A DNA stretch of 64,000 bases from Actinoplanes italicus (GTDB lineage Bacteria; Actinomycetota; Actinomycetes; Mycobacteriales; Micromonosporaceae): NCBI RefSeq assembly GCF_003001815.1, contig NZ_PVMZ01000010.1, forward strand, positions 248,001 to 312,000. The letters run 5' to 3'. The notes under the pieces were generated by a model. It was given only the letters and a program-made list of their open reading frames with translations. It was not told where the DNA came from and searched no databases. The stretch's first letter is position 1; every line of letters starts with the position of its first letter. Positions 27,175-35,870 of the stretch are shown one piece after another. Made by a program: the position numbers and the translations under genes.

Positions 27175-27982
27175 CCCACTGCCGCAGCTCGCCATGCTCG
27201 CCTGGGCCGTGGTGACCGCGTTGCCGCTGCTCTGGGCCGTGGTCAGCTCGCTCAAGACCGACCAGGAGATCCTGAACGAACCGTGGGCGCCGCCGTCGTC
27301 GCTGCACTTCGAGAACTGGTCCCGCGCGTGGACGGCCGCGAGCATCGGGCGGTACTTCTTCAACAGCCTGATCGTGGTCGGCGGTGCTCTCGTGCTGACC
27401 ATGCTGCTGGGGTCGCTGGTCGCCTACGCGCTCGCCAGATATCAGTTCCGGGGTAACCGGGCCATCTACTACACCTTCGTCGCGGCGATGTTCTTCCCGG
27501 TGTTCCTGGCACTGGTGCCGTTGTTCTTCGTGGTGCGGCAACTCGGTCTGCTCGGCACCTATCACGGGCTGATCCTGGTGTACGCGGCCTACGCCGTACC
27601 GTTCACCGTCTTCTTTCTCCATGCGTTCTTCCGGACGCTTCCGGAGGAGGTGGCGGAAGCGGCGGTGCTCGACGGCTGCTCGCATTCCGCGGTGTTCTTC
27701 CGCGTCATGTTGCCGCTGGCCCGGCCCGGTCTGGTCGCGGTCGGCATCTTCAATTTCCTCGGGCTCTGGAACCAGTATCTGCTTCCGCTGGTTCTCAATC
27801 CCGACCCGGACCGGTATGTCCTGGCGCAGGGTCTGGCCGCCCTGTCGGTCAGTCAGGGCTACCGCAGCGACTGGAGCGGCCTGTTCGCCGGCTTGACCAT
27901 CGCCATGCTGCCGGTGCTCGTCGCTTACGTCGCGTTCCAGAGGCACATCCGCGCCGGAATGACCGCCGGCGCGGTCCGGTAA
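27158..27982 (+). CDS. ABC sugar permease, NgcG-like
   Basis: A permease of 274 residues with six membrane segments, of the MalG type. The EAA loop is EVAEAAVLDGCSHSAVFFRVMLPLARPG (about 160-187). ATG 27158 lies inside the end of the upstream permease gene, so the two are coupled; GTG 27155 is directly before it. It is the last transporter gene of the operon. The GH16 gene begins 33 bp after its stop and may share the transcript. Confidence 0.9.
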   Translation: MKSPRNPLPQLAMLAWAVVTALPLLWAVVSSLKTDQEILNEPWAPPSSLHFENWSRAWTAASIGRYFFNSLIVVGGALVLTMLLGSLVAYALARYQFRGNRAIYYTFVAAMFFPVFLALVPLFFVVRQLGLLGTYHGLILVYAAYAVPFTVFFLHAFFRTLPEEVAEAAVLDGCSHSAVFFRVMLPLARPGLVAVGIFNFLGLWNQYLLPLVLNPDPDRYVLAQGLAALSVSQGYRSDWSGLFAGLTIAMLPVLVAYVAFQRHIRAGMTAGAVR

Positions 27983-28015
27983 CTCCCCCGATTTACCCCC
28001 TCTTAGGAGTCATCC

Positions 28016-29203
28016 ATGTCCATGGGTAGACGAATCCTTGCCGGTCTGGCGGTGACCGCTTTGTCCGCAATGGGACTGGTCGTCGCCAACGCCAGCACCG
28101 CCTCCGCCGCCGACTGCGGCTACCTGTTCGACGACTTCCACTACAACTCCTCGGCCGACCCTGCCCTGACCGCCAATGGCTGGACACCCCGCAGCTACCA
28201 GGGCGGACCGGGTGTGCCGGGCGCCAACTGGTCGCCGAACGCGATCACCTTCCCCACCTCGGGTGGCCAGAAGGTCATGCAGCTGACCGCCTCCACCGAC
28301 GGCACCGCCGCCGGAACCAGTCACGCCGAGCTGTACTCCACCCAGAAGCGCTACCTGGAGGGCACCTACGCCAGCCGGGTCCGGTTCACCGACGCACCGG
28401 TCAGCGGCAACGACGGCGACCACATCAACCAGACGTTCTTCACCATCAGCCCGCTCAACGGGGACATGGACCCCACCTACAGCGAGCTGGACATCTCCGA
28501 GTACCTGCCGAACGGAGGCTGGGGCGAGACCGGGCCCATCAACTACCAGACCACCTGGTACACCTACCGGGCCGACCCCTGGTTCGCCGACAACCTGCAC
28601 TCCGAGCAGCGGACCAGCATCGACGGATGGCACGACCTGGTCGCCCAGGTCGCGAACGGGCAGGTCGTCTACTACATCGACGGCGTGCAGGTCGGCGTGC
28701 ACGGCGGCAAGTACTTCCCGCGCCAGACGATGACCATCAACTGGAACCTGTGGTTCATCGACACGGCGACCCACACCGGCGGCATGTCGACCTACATCGA
28801 GCAGGTCGACTGGGTGCTGTTCGCCAAGAACCAGGTGCTCAGCCCGGCCCAGGTCACCGCGCAGACGTCGTCCTACCGGTCGTCGGGCTCCGCGTTCCAC
28901 GACTCGGTCGCCACCTCGGGACCGTGCGTCAACCCGACCCCGTCCAACCCGGGGCCGTCCTCCCCGACCCCGTCGAACCCCGGGCCGTCCAACCCGCCGG
29001 CCGGCGACTGCTCCAGCGCGCCCAACTGGCAGTTCGGCAGCGTCTACACCGGTGGCAACACGGTCAAGCACGAGAAGAGCAAGTACGGCGACCCGTCCGG
29101 CCCGAAGTCGGGCGAGGGCGTGCACCTGTGGAAGGCCAGGTATTGGACGCAGGGTTCGGAACCCGGCTGGACGCAACAGTGGCAGGACCTCGGCCGCTGC
29201 TGA
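28016..29203 (+). CDS. Secreted GH16 glycoside hydrolase with C-terminal CBM5/12-like module
   Basis: A protein of 395 residues. Residues 1-32 are a signal peptide ending near ASAAD. The GH16 jelly roll spans about 33-300 and holds the catalytic motif ELDISE with E157 as nucleophile, D159, and E162 as acid/base. A Pro/Ser/Asn linker with repeats of NPGPS follows. The last 60 residues look like a chitin-binding module of the CBM5/12 type (CSSAPNWQFGSVYTGGNTV, HLWKARYWTQGSEPG). GH16 enzymes cut beta-1,3 or mixed glucans, galactans or related polymers. Its place after a GlcNAc-type importer suggests attack on fungal wall polymers; that is inference. Confidence 0.88.
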   Translation: MSMGRRILAGLAVTALSAMGLVVANASTASAADCGYLFDDFHYNSSADPALTANGWTPRSYQGGPGVPGANWSPNAITFPTSGGQKVMQLTASTDGTAAGTSHAELYSTQKRYLEGTYASRVRFTDAPVSGNDGDHINQTFFTISPLNGDMDPTYSELDISEYLPNGGWGETGPINYQTTWYTYRADPWFADNLHSEQRTSIDGWHDLVAQVANGQVVYYIDGVQVGVHGGKYFPRQTMTINWNLWFIDTATHTGGMSTYIEQVDWVLFAKNQVLSPAQVTAQTSSYRSSGSAFHDSVATSGPCVNPTPSNPGPSSPTPSNPGPSNPPAGDCSSAPNWQFGSVYTGGNTVKHEKSKYGDPSGPKSGEGVHLWKARYWTQGSEPGWTQQWQDLGRC

Positions 29204-29221
29204 CGTGACCTGATGTGAGAC

Positions 29222-29250
29222 GGCGGCGGGGCGATGGGCGTCCCGCCGCC
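29222..29250 (+). terminator. Hairpin after the GH16 gene
   Basis: GGCGGCGGG (29222-29230) pairs perfectly with CCCGCCGCC (29242-29250) across an 11-base loop, 18 bp after the stop codon. No T-run follows, so it is a terminator or a 3'-end stabilising stem. Confidence 0.6.
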
Positions 29251-29816
29251 TCCGCGCCCCTTCCGCGGTCAGGGAAGCCCGCCGCGGCCGGCGCACACAT
29301 GACACCAACGTGCGATCCGGCGGTCGCCAGGGCGACGGTCGGCACCCGCACAGCCCCAGCGTGCGACCTCACCGTCGCCGCCGGTACGGCAGCCGCCGTT
29401 CGTGATCGTGGCCGGGCCCGGAGGCTGAATGTCCGGTGGTGCAATCGTCGGTGCCGCCGCTGTCGGGCGTGCCGGGTGCCGGGGGCCGGGTGCCGGGTGC
29501 CGGATGCCGTTGGGCGTGCCGGGTGCCGTCGGGCGCACGCTGGCGCTCTCGGTGTGCGCGTGACGTCGTGGGCCGCGACGGCAGGAGCACACGCTGCGGA
29601 TCCGTGGACGCGCACGGTCGTCCCGGCGACGAACGGAGCACACGGTCCCGCTGCGTGTGCTCCGGCTGGTGCGTGGGCGTCGGCGGCCGCGTGTGCGTGG
29701 ATCGCTGTTTGCGCGGGCGGCCGTGTGTGCGCCGGTCGCTATGTATGCGCCCCGCTGCCCACCTCTTCCGGTGACACCCGTTCGGTTGTCGGTTTCCGGC
29801 ATCGGATTGGTGCAAT
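29251..29816. other. Gene-free region with degenerate GTGCG-rich repeats
   Basis: No frame here looks like protein. The stretch holds several imperfect copies of a motif of the form GCGACGG.GAGGTCGCACGCTG, some inverted (around 29300-29400), and blocks rich in GTGTGCG to about 29760. A short direct repeat, GTGCCGGG with variants, lies at 29465-29525. One copy matches a segment at 58678. Confidence 0.5.
29552..29615 (+). repeat. Dispersed intergenic repeat, copy A
   Basis: The segment begins GTGTGCGCGTGACGTCGTG and ends TCCGTGGACGCGCAC. By eye, about three quarters of its bases agree with 58678-58739 in the same orientation, with only a small length difference. Both copies lie in gene-free DNA. 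Nothing in it looks like a transposon end. Confidence 0.55.
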
Positions 29817-29837
29817 GTGTACGGAGTGCCGAAGCGG

Positions 29838-32300
29838 ATGCCGATTGTGATCTCCCATGCCGGTGCCGATCGGGCCTGGGCCGAATGGGCACGCTGGCAT
29901 CTGGAGGCAGCGGGGTATCCGACCGAGCTGGACAGCGTGGACCGGGCACCGGGGACGAACGCCGTCGAGGCGATGGACCGCGCTCTGCACCGCGACAACC
30001 CGATGCTGGCGCTGCTGTCGGCGGCATACCTGAAGGCCGACCGGTTCACGACCGACGAGTGGACCGCGCGCTGGGCGCAGCGCCGCGGGAACCCGGACGT
30101 GAAGCTGATCCCGCTGCGGGTGGAGAAGGCGGACCTGTCCGGCGGGCTGTGGGCGCCGATCGTCGTCCCGGACCTGTTCGATCTCGTGCCCGCTCAAGCC
30201 GTGTCGGTGCTGCTCGACGCGGTGCGCCGGGTCCTCGAACCGGCACCGGCCGGGCCCCTGACCGCGGCTCCTCCGGACTATCCGGGCCGGGCGGTCGCTG
30301 CCGGGCCGCGACCGCCCGGGTCGTTGCCGCCGGTGTGGAACCTCGCCCGCCGCAACCCGGGCTTCACCGGCCGCGACGGCATGCTCGGCGAGCTGTACGA
30401 CACGCTGCGCGGCGGCAGCCGGGTGGCGGTGCAGGCGCTGCACGGACTGGGCGGGGTCGGCAAGACCCAGCTGGCGCTGGAGTACGCCCACCGGTTCGCC
30501 GGAGAGTACGACCTGGTCTGGTGGATTCCCTCCGAACAGCCCGAGCTGATCGGCGACCACCTCGCCGCCCTCGCCAGGCAACTCTGCCTGGTGCCGGTCG
30601 ACACGCCCACCCCGGCCGCGGCCGACGCGCTGCAGGAGCACCTGCGCCGGACGGACCGTTGGCTGCTGGTGTTCGACAACGCCGACGACCGTGACCACCT
30701 CGCCCCGTGGCTGCCGGACGGGCCCGGCCATCTGCTGATCACCAGCCGGAACCCGAACTGGACCGGTGTCGCCCGCCCGATGGACGTGGACGTGTTCACC
30801 CGTGCCGAATCCGTCGCCCTGCTCCGGGCCCACCTGCCGCACCTGGACGGCCCAGGCGCCGACCGGCTCGCCGAGGCGCTCGGTGACCTGCCGCTGGCCG
30901 TGGGGCAGGCGGCGGATCTGCTCGTCGAGACCCGGCTGTCCGCCGACGACTACCTGCGTGAACTCACGGCTCACATGACCGACCCGAAGCGTGAGTCGCG
31001 GCCACCGGCCGGTTATCCGCTTCCGCTGGCCGCTGCCGTCACGCTGACCGCGGAGCGGCTCCTCGCCGCCGACCCGGCCGCCGGCCAGCTGCTCCACCTC
31101 TGCGCCCGCCTGGGGCCGGAGCCGATCCCCACCGATCTGTTCACCTCGAGTCCCGACGAGTTGCCCCAGCCGTTGCGGGCGGCGGCGGCCGGGACGGTGA
31201 TGTTCAGCCGGGTGCTGGCCCAGCTGACCCGGTACGGCCTCGCCCGTCCGACCGCGGCCGGCCCGATCCTGCACCGGCTCGTGCGGGCCGTCCTGCGTGA
31301 CACCGACCCCGACCCGTACCTGCACCGCCGGGTCGTCGAGGAACTGCTGGTCGCCGCCCGCCCCGACGACGGCAGTGATCCGCGGTGGTGGCCCCGCTGG
31401 AGCGTGCTGCTGCCGCACATCCTCGCCGCCGACCCCGCCACGACCGGCTACCATCAGCTGCGCTACACCGCCTGCAGCGCGGTCTGGTCCCTGCTGGCCC
31501 GTGGTGACTTCCGCGCCGCCCTGCCGCTGGCCGAGCAACTGCACCGGGCCTGGCAGCCGGACGAGGACAGCGTTCTGATCATCGCGCACGCCCTCGCCGG
31601 CATCCACCGCGGCCTCGGTGAATACGAGCAGGCCCGTGACCTTGACCAGGACAACCTCGCACGGGAACGCCGGCGCCGTGGCGCCGACGACGCACGCACC
31701 CTGAACGCCGCCCACAACCTCGCGACCGACCTGCGGCACCTGCGCGAGTTCGAACGGGCACGGGAGCTGGACGAGAACACCCTGGCGCGCCGGCGGCGGC
31801 TGTTCGGCGGCGACGACCCGCAGACCCTGGCCTCGGCCAGCAGCCTGGCCATCGATCTGTGCGAGCTGAAGGAACACGAGCAGGCACGCAGGCTGAGCGA
31901 GGAGACCCTGGAGAAATACCGCGAGCAGGGCGGAGACGATCATCCGGCCACGCTCACGACGGCCAACATCCTCGGAGTGATCCTCCGGCGGTCGGGCGAG
32001 CACGAGAAGGCGTGGCAGCTGAACCGGGACACGTGGGATCGCCGGCGGCGGCTGCTCGGCGACGACCATCCCGACACCCTCACCTCCGCCAACAACCTCG
32101 CGGCCGACCTGCGCGAGCTCGGCGAATTCGAGCAGGCCCGCGAGATCGACGAGGACACGCTGGAACGCAAGCGGCGGGTGCTCGGCAACGGGCACCCGCA
32201 GACCGACCGTTCGATCGAGAACCTGGCCCGCGACCTGGACGCCCTCGGCAGGTACGCCGAGGCCGCCGAACTGCGGCGAGAGCTGCGCTCCGAACCGTGA
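29838..32300 (+). CDS. TIR / NB-ARC / TPR protein (NLR-like STAND ATPase)
   Basis: A protein of 820 residues with three parts. Residues 1-120 are a TIR domain (MPIVISHAGADRAWAEWARW), with E74 of TTDEW where the NADase glutamate of active TIRs lies. Residues 175-470 are an NB-ARC ATPase: Walker A GLGGVGKT (203-210), Walker B WLLVFDNADD, LLITSRNPNW, and GDLPLAVGQAADLL. Residues about 540-815 are some six 42-residue TPRs with DHPDTLTSANNLAADLRELGE-type units. Such proteins act as ligand-triggered switches in phage defence or signalling. GTG 29817 in frame is an alternative start. The GH3 gene follows 13 bp after its stop. Confidence 0.88.
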   Translation: MPIVISHAGADRAWAEWARWHLEAAGYPTELDSVDRAPGTNAVEAMDRALHRDNPMLALLSAAYLKADRFTTDEWTARWAQRRGNPDVKLIPLRVEKADLSGGLWAPIVVPDLFDLVPAQAVSVLLDAVRRVLEPAPAGPLTAAPPDYPGRAVAAGPRPPGSLPPVWNLARRNPGFTGRDGMLGELYDTLRGGSRVAVQALHGLGGVGKTQLALEYAHRFAGEYDLVWWIPSEQPELIGDHLAALARQLCLVPVDTPTPAAADALQEHLRRTDRWLLVFDNADDRDHLAPWLPDGPGHLLITSRNPNWTGVARPMDVDVFTRAESVALLRAHLPHLDGPGADRLAEALGDLPLAVGQAADLLVETRLSADDYLRELTAHMTDPKRESRPPAGYPLPLAAAVTLTAERLLAADPAAGQLLHLCARLGPEPIPTDLFTSSPDELPQPLRAAAAGTVMFSRVLAQLTRYGLARPTAAGPILHRLVRAVLRDTDPDPYLHRRVVEELLVAARPDDGSDPRWWPRWSVLLPHILAADPATTGYHQLRYTACSAVWSLLARGDFRAALPLAEQLHRAWQPDEDSVLIIAHALAGIHRGLGEYEQARDLDQDNLARERRRRGADDARTLNAAHNLATDLRHLREFERARELDENTLARRRRLFGGDDPQTLASASSLAIDLCELKEHEQARRLSEETLEKYREQGGDDHPATLTTANILGVILRRSGEHEKAWQLNRDTWDRRRRLLGDDHPDTLTSANNLAADLRELGEFEQAREIDEDTLERKRRVLGNGHPQTDRSIENLARDLDALGRYAEAAELRRELRSEP

Positions 32301-32313
32301 GATCGTTTGATCC

Positions 32314-34686
32314 ATGCCGGACAGCTCGCTCAGCATCGCCGACAGGGTCGCCCTCGGGTCGGGGGCTTCGTTCTGGACGACACGGGCCGTCCCCGCGATC
32401 GGGCTGCCGTCGATCCTGATGACCGACGGGCCGCACGGCCTGCGCGGACAGGGCGAGGGCGGCGACCATCTGGGGCTCAACGCGAGCAGCACGGCGACCT
32501 GCTTCCCGACGGCCAGTGCGCTCGCCTGCTCGTGGGATGTCGACCTCGCCGCCGAGGTGGGCACCGCGATCGGGCTGGAGGCCGTCGACCAGGGCGTCAA
32601 CGTGGTCCTCGGGCCGGGCGTCAACATGAAACGCAACCCGCTGTGCGGCCGGAACTTCGAGTACTTCAGCGAGGATCCGTACCTGGCCGGGAAGCTCGCC
32701 GCCGCCTGGATCCGCGGCCTCCAGGCGACCGGGACGGGTGCGTCGCTCAAGCATTTCGCGCTCAACAACCAAGAGCTCAAACGGATGACCACCGATGTAC
32801 GGGTGGACGAGCGCGCCCTCCACGAGTACTACCTCCCGGCGTTCGAGATCGCGGTCAGGGAGAGCGACCCGGCGACCGTCATGTGTGCCTACAACCGGGT
32901 CGAGGGCGTCTACTGCAGTGACAACCACCGCCTGCTCACCGGGATCCTGCGCGAGCGCTGGGGCTTCAGCGGCGCGGTGATCACCGACTGGGGCGCGATG
33001 AACGACCGTGCCGCCGCGTACCGGGCCGGCACCGACCTGGAGATGCCCGGCAACGGCGGGTTGTCCGACGCCGAGGTGCACGCGGCGCTGCGGGCCGGAC
33101 GCCTCGACGAGAAGACCGTCGACGAGTCGGTGGACCGGGTGATCGCGCTGGTCCGGCGCACCACCGGCGGTGACACCGAGGTTCCGGCGGACGTGTACGA
33201 GCGGCACCACGAACTGGCCCGCCGGGCGGCCGTCGCGAGTGCGGTGCTGCTCGGGAACGACGGGGTGCTGCCGCTGGAGCGCGGTGGGCGGGTGGCACTG
33301 GTCGGCGCGCTCGCCGGCAACGCCCGCTACCAGGGGTCGGGGTCGTCGCGCGTCAATCCGACGCGGGTGGTGAGCCTGCGCGACGGGGTGCGCGAGTACG
33401 CCGAGGCGGACTACGCGCCCGGCTATCGGCTCACCGGGGAACCGGACCGGGCGCTGATCGACGAGGCGGTGGCTCTCGTCCGTACCGCCGGAAGGGTCGT
33501 CGTCTGTGTGGGGTTGACCGAGATCGCCGAGAGCGAGGGCTTCGACCGCGAGCATCTACGCATCCCCGTCAATCAGATCGCCCTGCTGGAGGCCCTGGCC
33601 CCGTGGTCGGACCGGCTGGTGCTGGTCGTGGTGGGCGGCAGCGCGATCGAGATGCCGTGGGCGGAGCACGCGGCGGCCGTCCTGCACCTGCACCTGGCCG
33701 GGCAGGCCGGGGGAGCGGCCGCCGCCGACCTGCTGTTCGGTGCGGCGAACCCGTCGGGCAAGCTCGCCGAGACCTGTCCGATCTCCTACGACGACGTGGT
33801 CAGCTCCGGGTATTACGGGGTGCATCCGGAGCAGACGCCGTACCTGGAGAGCATGTACTGCGGTTACCGCTACTTCGACTCCGCGGACCGGCCGGTGCGG
33901 TATCCCTTCGGGCACGGGCTGTCCTACACGACGTTCACCTACTCCGGCCTGCGCCTCAGCCGCAACGGACCGGACCGCGTCGAGGTGACCTTCACGCTCC
34001 TCAACACCGGTGACCGGGACGGGACCGAGATCGCGCAGCTCTACGTCGCGGCCCGCACCGACGGCGTGTACCGCCCGGCTCAGGAGCTGAGGTCGTTCAC
34101 CCGGGTGGCGCTCGCCGCGGGGGAGTCCCGTGACGTCACGATGAGCCTGGACCGGCGTGCCTTCGCCGTCTACGACCCGGGAAGCGCCGAATGGGTGGTG
34201 GAGGAGGGCGACCACGAGATCCGGGTCGGTGCGAGCTCCCGGGACATCCGGCTGCGGAAGACCGTCGCCCTCGACGGTGTCCCAGCACGCCGGGACGCCG
34301 CCGCAGACTGGTACCACACCCTCGACGGCCGTCCGTCCCCCGACGGCTTCGGGACCATCCACGAGCCGTTTCCGCTGGTGCGGGCGCCCGGCCGGGGTGG
34401 TTTCGACGAGTACAGCTCGCTGCACGACATGCGGGACTCGGGCCTCGTCATGCGGATCGTCTACTTCTTCGTCGAACGTGCCGTGGCCAAGCGGGCCGGC
34501 CGCCGGGTCGACTACGGAGACGTCGCCTTCAAGATGATGATGCTCGGCGCGGCCGGTCTGCCGATGCGGGCGATGGTCCGGATGAGCGAGGGAGCGATCA
34601 GCCCGCGGCTGGCACGCTTTTTCGTCGACAGCGCGAACGGGCACCCGCTGCGGGGGCTCGGGCGCCTGCTCCGGAAGCGGGTCTGA
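32314..34686 (+). CDS. GH3 family beta-glycosidase, cytoplasmic
   Basis: A GH3 enzyme of 790 residues without a signal peptide. The barrel (1-300) has TDGPHGLRGQ, the KH pair in ASLKHFALNNQE (K146, H147), and the nucleophile D225 in AVITDWGAMND. The second alpha/beta domain follows from about 305, and a fibronectin-III-like domain (AQLYVAARTDGVYRPAQELRSF) from about 565. An extra helical tail of about 100 residues (VYFFVERAVAKRAGRRVDYGDVAFKMMM) is unusual and may dimerise. It would release glucose or a related sugar from beta-linked oligomers. It lies between the TIR protein and an SDR gene in an apparent operon. Confidence 0.9.
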   Translation: MPDSSLSIADRVALGSGASFWTTRAVPAIGLPSILMTDGPHGLRGQGEGGDHLGLNASSTATCFPTASALACSWDVDLAAEVGTAIGLEAVDQGVNVVLGPGVNMKRNPLCGRNFEYFSEDPYLAGKLAAAWIRGLQATGTGASLKHFALNNQELKRMTTDVRVDERALHEYYLPAFEIAVRESDPATVMCAYNRVEGVYCSDNHRLLTGILRERWGFSGAVITDWGAMNDRAAAYRAGTDLEMPGNGGLSDAEVHAALRAGRLDEKTVDESVDRVIALVRRTTGGDTEVPADVYERHHELARRAAVASAVLLGNDGVLPLERGGRVALVGALAGNARYQGSGSSRVNPTRVVSLRDGVREYAEADYAPGYRLTGEPDRALIDEAVALVRTAGRVVVCVGLTEIAESEGFDREHLRIPVNQIALLEALAPWSDRLVLVVVGGSAIEMPWAEHAAAVLHLHLAGQAGGAAAADLLFGAANPSGKLAETCPISYDDVVSSGYYGVHPEQTPYLESMYCGYRYFDSADRPVRYPFGHGLSYTTFTYSGLRLSRNGPDRVEVTFTLLNTGDRDGTEIAQLYVAARTDGVYRPAQELRSFTRVALAAGESRDVTMSLDRRAFAVYDPGSAEWVVEEGDHEIRVGASSRDIRLRKTVALDGVPARRDAAADWYHTLDGRPSPDGFGTIHEPFPLVRAPGRGGFDEYSSLHDMRDSGLVMRIVYFFVERAVAKRAGRRVDYGDVAFKMMMLGAAGLPMRAMVRMSEGAISPRLARFFVDSANGHPLRGLGRLLRKRV

Positions 34687-34687
34687 C

Positions 34688-35455
34688 GTGGACTTGGGTC
34701 TGGCCGGGCGGGTCTGCCTCGTCACCGGCGGCAGCCGTGGCATCGGTCGTGCCGTCGTTCGCCTGTTGCTGGCCGAGGGCGCGTCCGTGGCGACGTGTGC
34801 CCGCGACACCGCCGGGTTCGACCTACCCGGCTCGGAACGGCTGGCGACGTACGCGGCGGACGTCCGTGACGCGGCGGCGATGCGGGAGGTCGTCGAGTCG
34901 GCGGTGGCACGGTTCGGGAGGCTCGACGGTCTGGTGGTCAACGCCGGTGCGGGCCGCTCCGGCGGGGTGCTGACGACGCCGTACGACGGGTGGACCGATC
35001 AGTTCGAGATGAAGGTCGGTGCCGCACTGAACACGGTGACCGCCGCGACCGGGCCGTTGAGCAGGTCGGACGCGGCGCGCATCGTGATCGTCAACGGCGT
35101 CACGGCACGGGCGCCGGAGCCCGCGATGGCTGCGGTCAGCGCCGCCCGTGCGGCCCTGCTGAACCTGTCGCGGTCGCTCGCGGTCGAGCTCGCCGGGTCC
35201 GGAATCCTGGTCAACGCGGTCAACATCGGCGCGATCCGCACCGACCGGCAGGTGGCCCGGCATGCGGCGAGCGCGCCCGAGATCCCGTACGAGGTGTGGT
35301 GCGCCGCCGAGGCGGACAGGCGTGGTGTCCTGCTGGGCCGTCTCGGTGAACCGGACGAGGTGGCGCCGGTCGTGGCGTTGCTGCTGTCACCGCTCGCCTC
35401 CTACGTGACCGGCACCTCCATCGACGTCGCCGGCGGGAGCGGGGGATACCTCTGA
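34688..35455 (+). CDS. SDR-fold protein lacking the catalytic Ser-Tyr-Lys
   Basis: A Rossmann protein of 255 residues of the short-chain dehydrogenase type. The cofactor loop TGGSRGIG (13-20) and NAG (85-87) are intact. The active-site segment reads EPAMAAVSAARAALLNL: valine 150 stands in place of the catalytic tyrosine, arginine 154 in place of the lysine, and the preceding serine is missing from IVNGVTA. The C-terminal SYVTGTSIDVAGGSGGYL is normal. It may bind a nucleotide without redox activity, or use other residues. GTG 34688 follows the GH3 stop by one base. The 3' end overlaps a small gene on the other strand by 69 bases. Confidence 0.82.
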   Translation: MDLGLAGRVCLVTGGSRGIGRAVVRLLLAEGASVATCARDTAGFDLPGSERLATYAADVRDAAAMREVVESAVARFGRLDGLVVNAGAGRSGGVLTTPYDGWTDQFEMKVGAALNTVTAATGPLSRSDAARIVIVNGVTARAPEPAMAAVSAARAALLNLSRSLAVELAGSGILVNAVNIGAIRTDRQVARHAASAPEIPYEVWCAAEADRRGVLLGRLGEPDEVAPVVALLLSPLASYVTGTSIDVAGGSGGYL

Positions 35456-35764
35456 GGCGGGTTTCGCGAACCAGCGGCGGTGGATCCATCTGCCGAGCTC
35501 GTAGACGAGGTAGGCCGGTATGGCGACGACCACCAGCGCCGCCTTCAGGATCCGGTCCACCACCGAGCCGACGACGCGGTCCACGGCTCGGTCGATCCGT
35601 TTCTGGATGGCGTCGAAGAGCAGGACGAAAGGAAGGATGACCAGGTAGACGCCGCAGGAGACGAGGACGGCCATGAGGTGGACGTAGAGCGGGACACCGC
35701 CGATCTCCTGCTCGAAGAACGACCTCTGCGGCGGCTGGGGCGGGGGCGGCGGATAGGGATGCAC
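35387..35764 (-). CDS. Small two-helix membrane protein, unknown
   Basis: About 125 residues. A proline-rich N-terminus (HPYPPPPPQPPQ) is followed by a hydrophobic segment (VHLMAVLVSCGVYLVILPFVLLF), an amphipathic stretch (IQKRIDRAVDRVVGSVVDRI), and a second hydrophobic segment (ALVVVAIPAYLVYELG). Charged sequence and an Ala/Gly tail end the protein. I do not recognise the family. The start is GTG 35764, with GTG 35773 as alternative; no clear ribosome site is seen. The tail overlaps the end of the SDR gene by 69 bases, so the true stop region may be less conserved. Confidence 0.55.
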   Translation of the reverse strand: MHPYPPPPPQPPQRSFFEQEIGGVPLYVHLMAVLVSCGVYLVILPFVLLFDAIQKRIDRAVDRVVGSVVDRILKAALVVVAIPAYLVYELGRWIHRRWFAKPASEVSPAPAGDVDGGAGHVGGER

Positions 35765-35804
35765 GGCGACCACAGTAGAGATCGCTTTCAATGCCGGACG
35801 GCCA

Positions 35805-35841
35805 CCGGCGTGGGCCCGGGAGAGACTCGAACCCACGCCGG
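35805..35841 (-). terminator. Strong hairpin downstream of the ThuA/oxidase gene
   Basis: CCGGCGTGGG (35805-35814) and CCCACGCCGG (35832-35841) form a perfect 10-bp stem with a 17-base loop, 29 bp after the stop of the minus-strand gene. The minus-strand loop reads TTCGAGTCTCTCCCGGG, which resembles a tRNA T-arm and acceptor end. No complete tRNA can be folded around it. Confidence 0.6.
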
Positions 35842-35870
35842 CGTGATCAACCTCTATCGGAGCCTGCCGG

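Noticed and set aside
29838..32300. FxSxx-COOH peptide system (TIR/NB-ARC/TPR component)
   Set aside because: The architecture is similar, but no radical SAM FxsB gene and no short peptide ending in FxSxx is found beside it.
35805..35841. Complete tRNA gene on the minus strand
   Set aside because: The T-arm-like part has no matching acceptor 5' strand, D-arm or anticodon arm within 90 bp upstream, and the T-stem has a mismatch.
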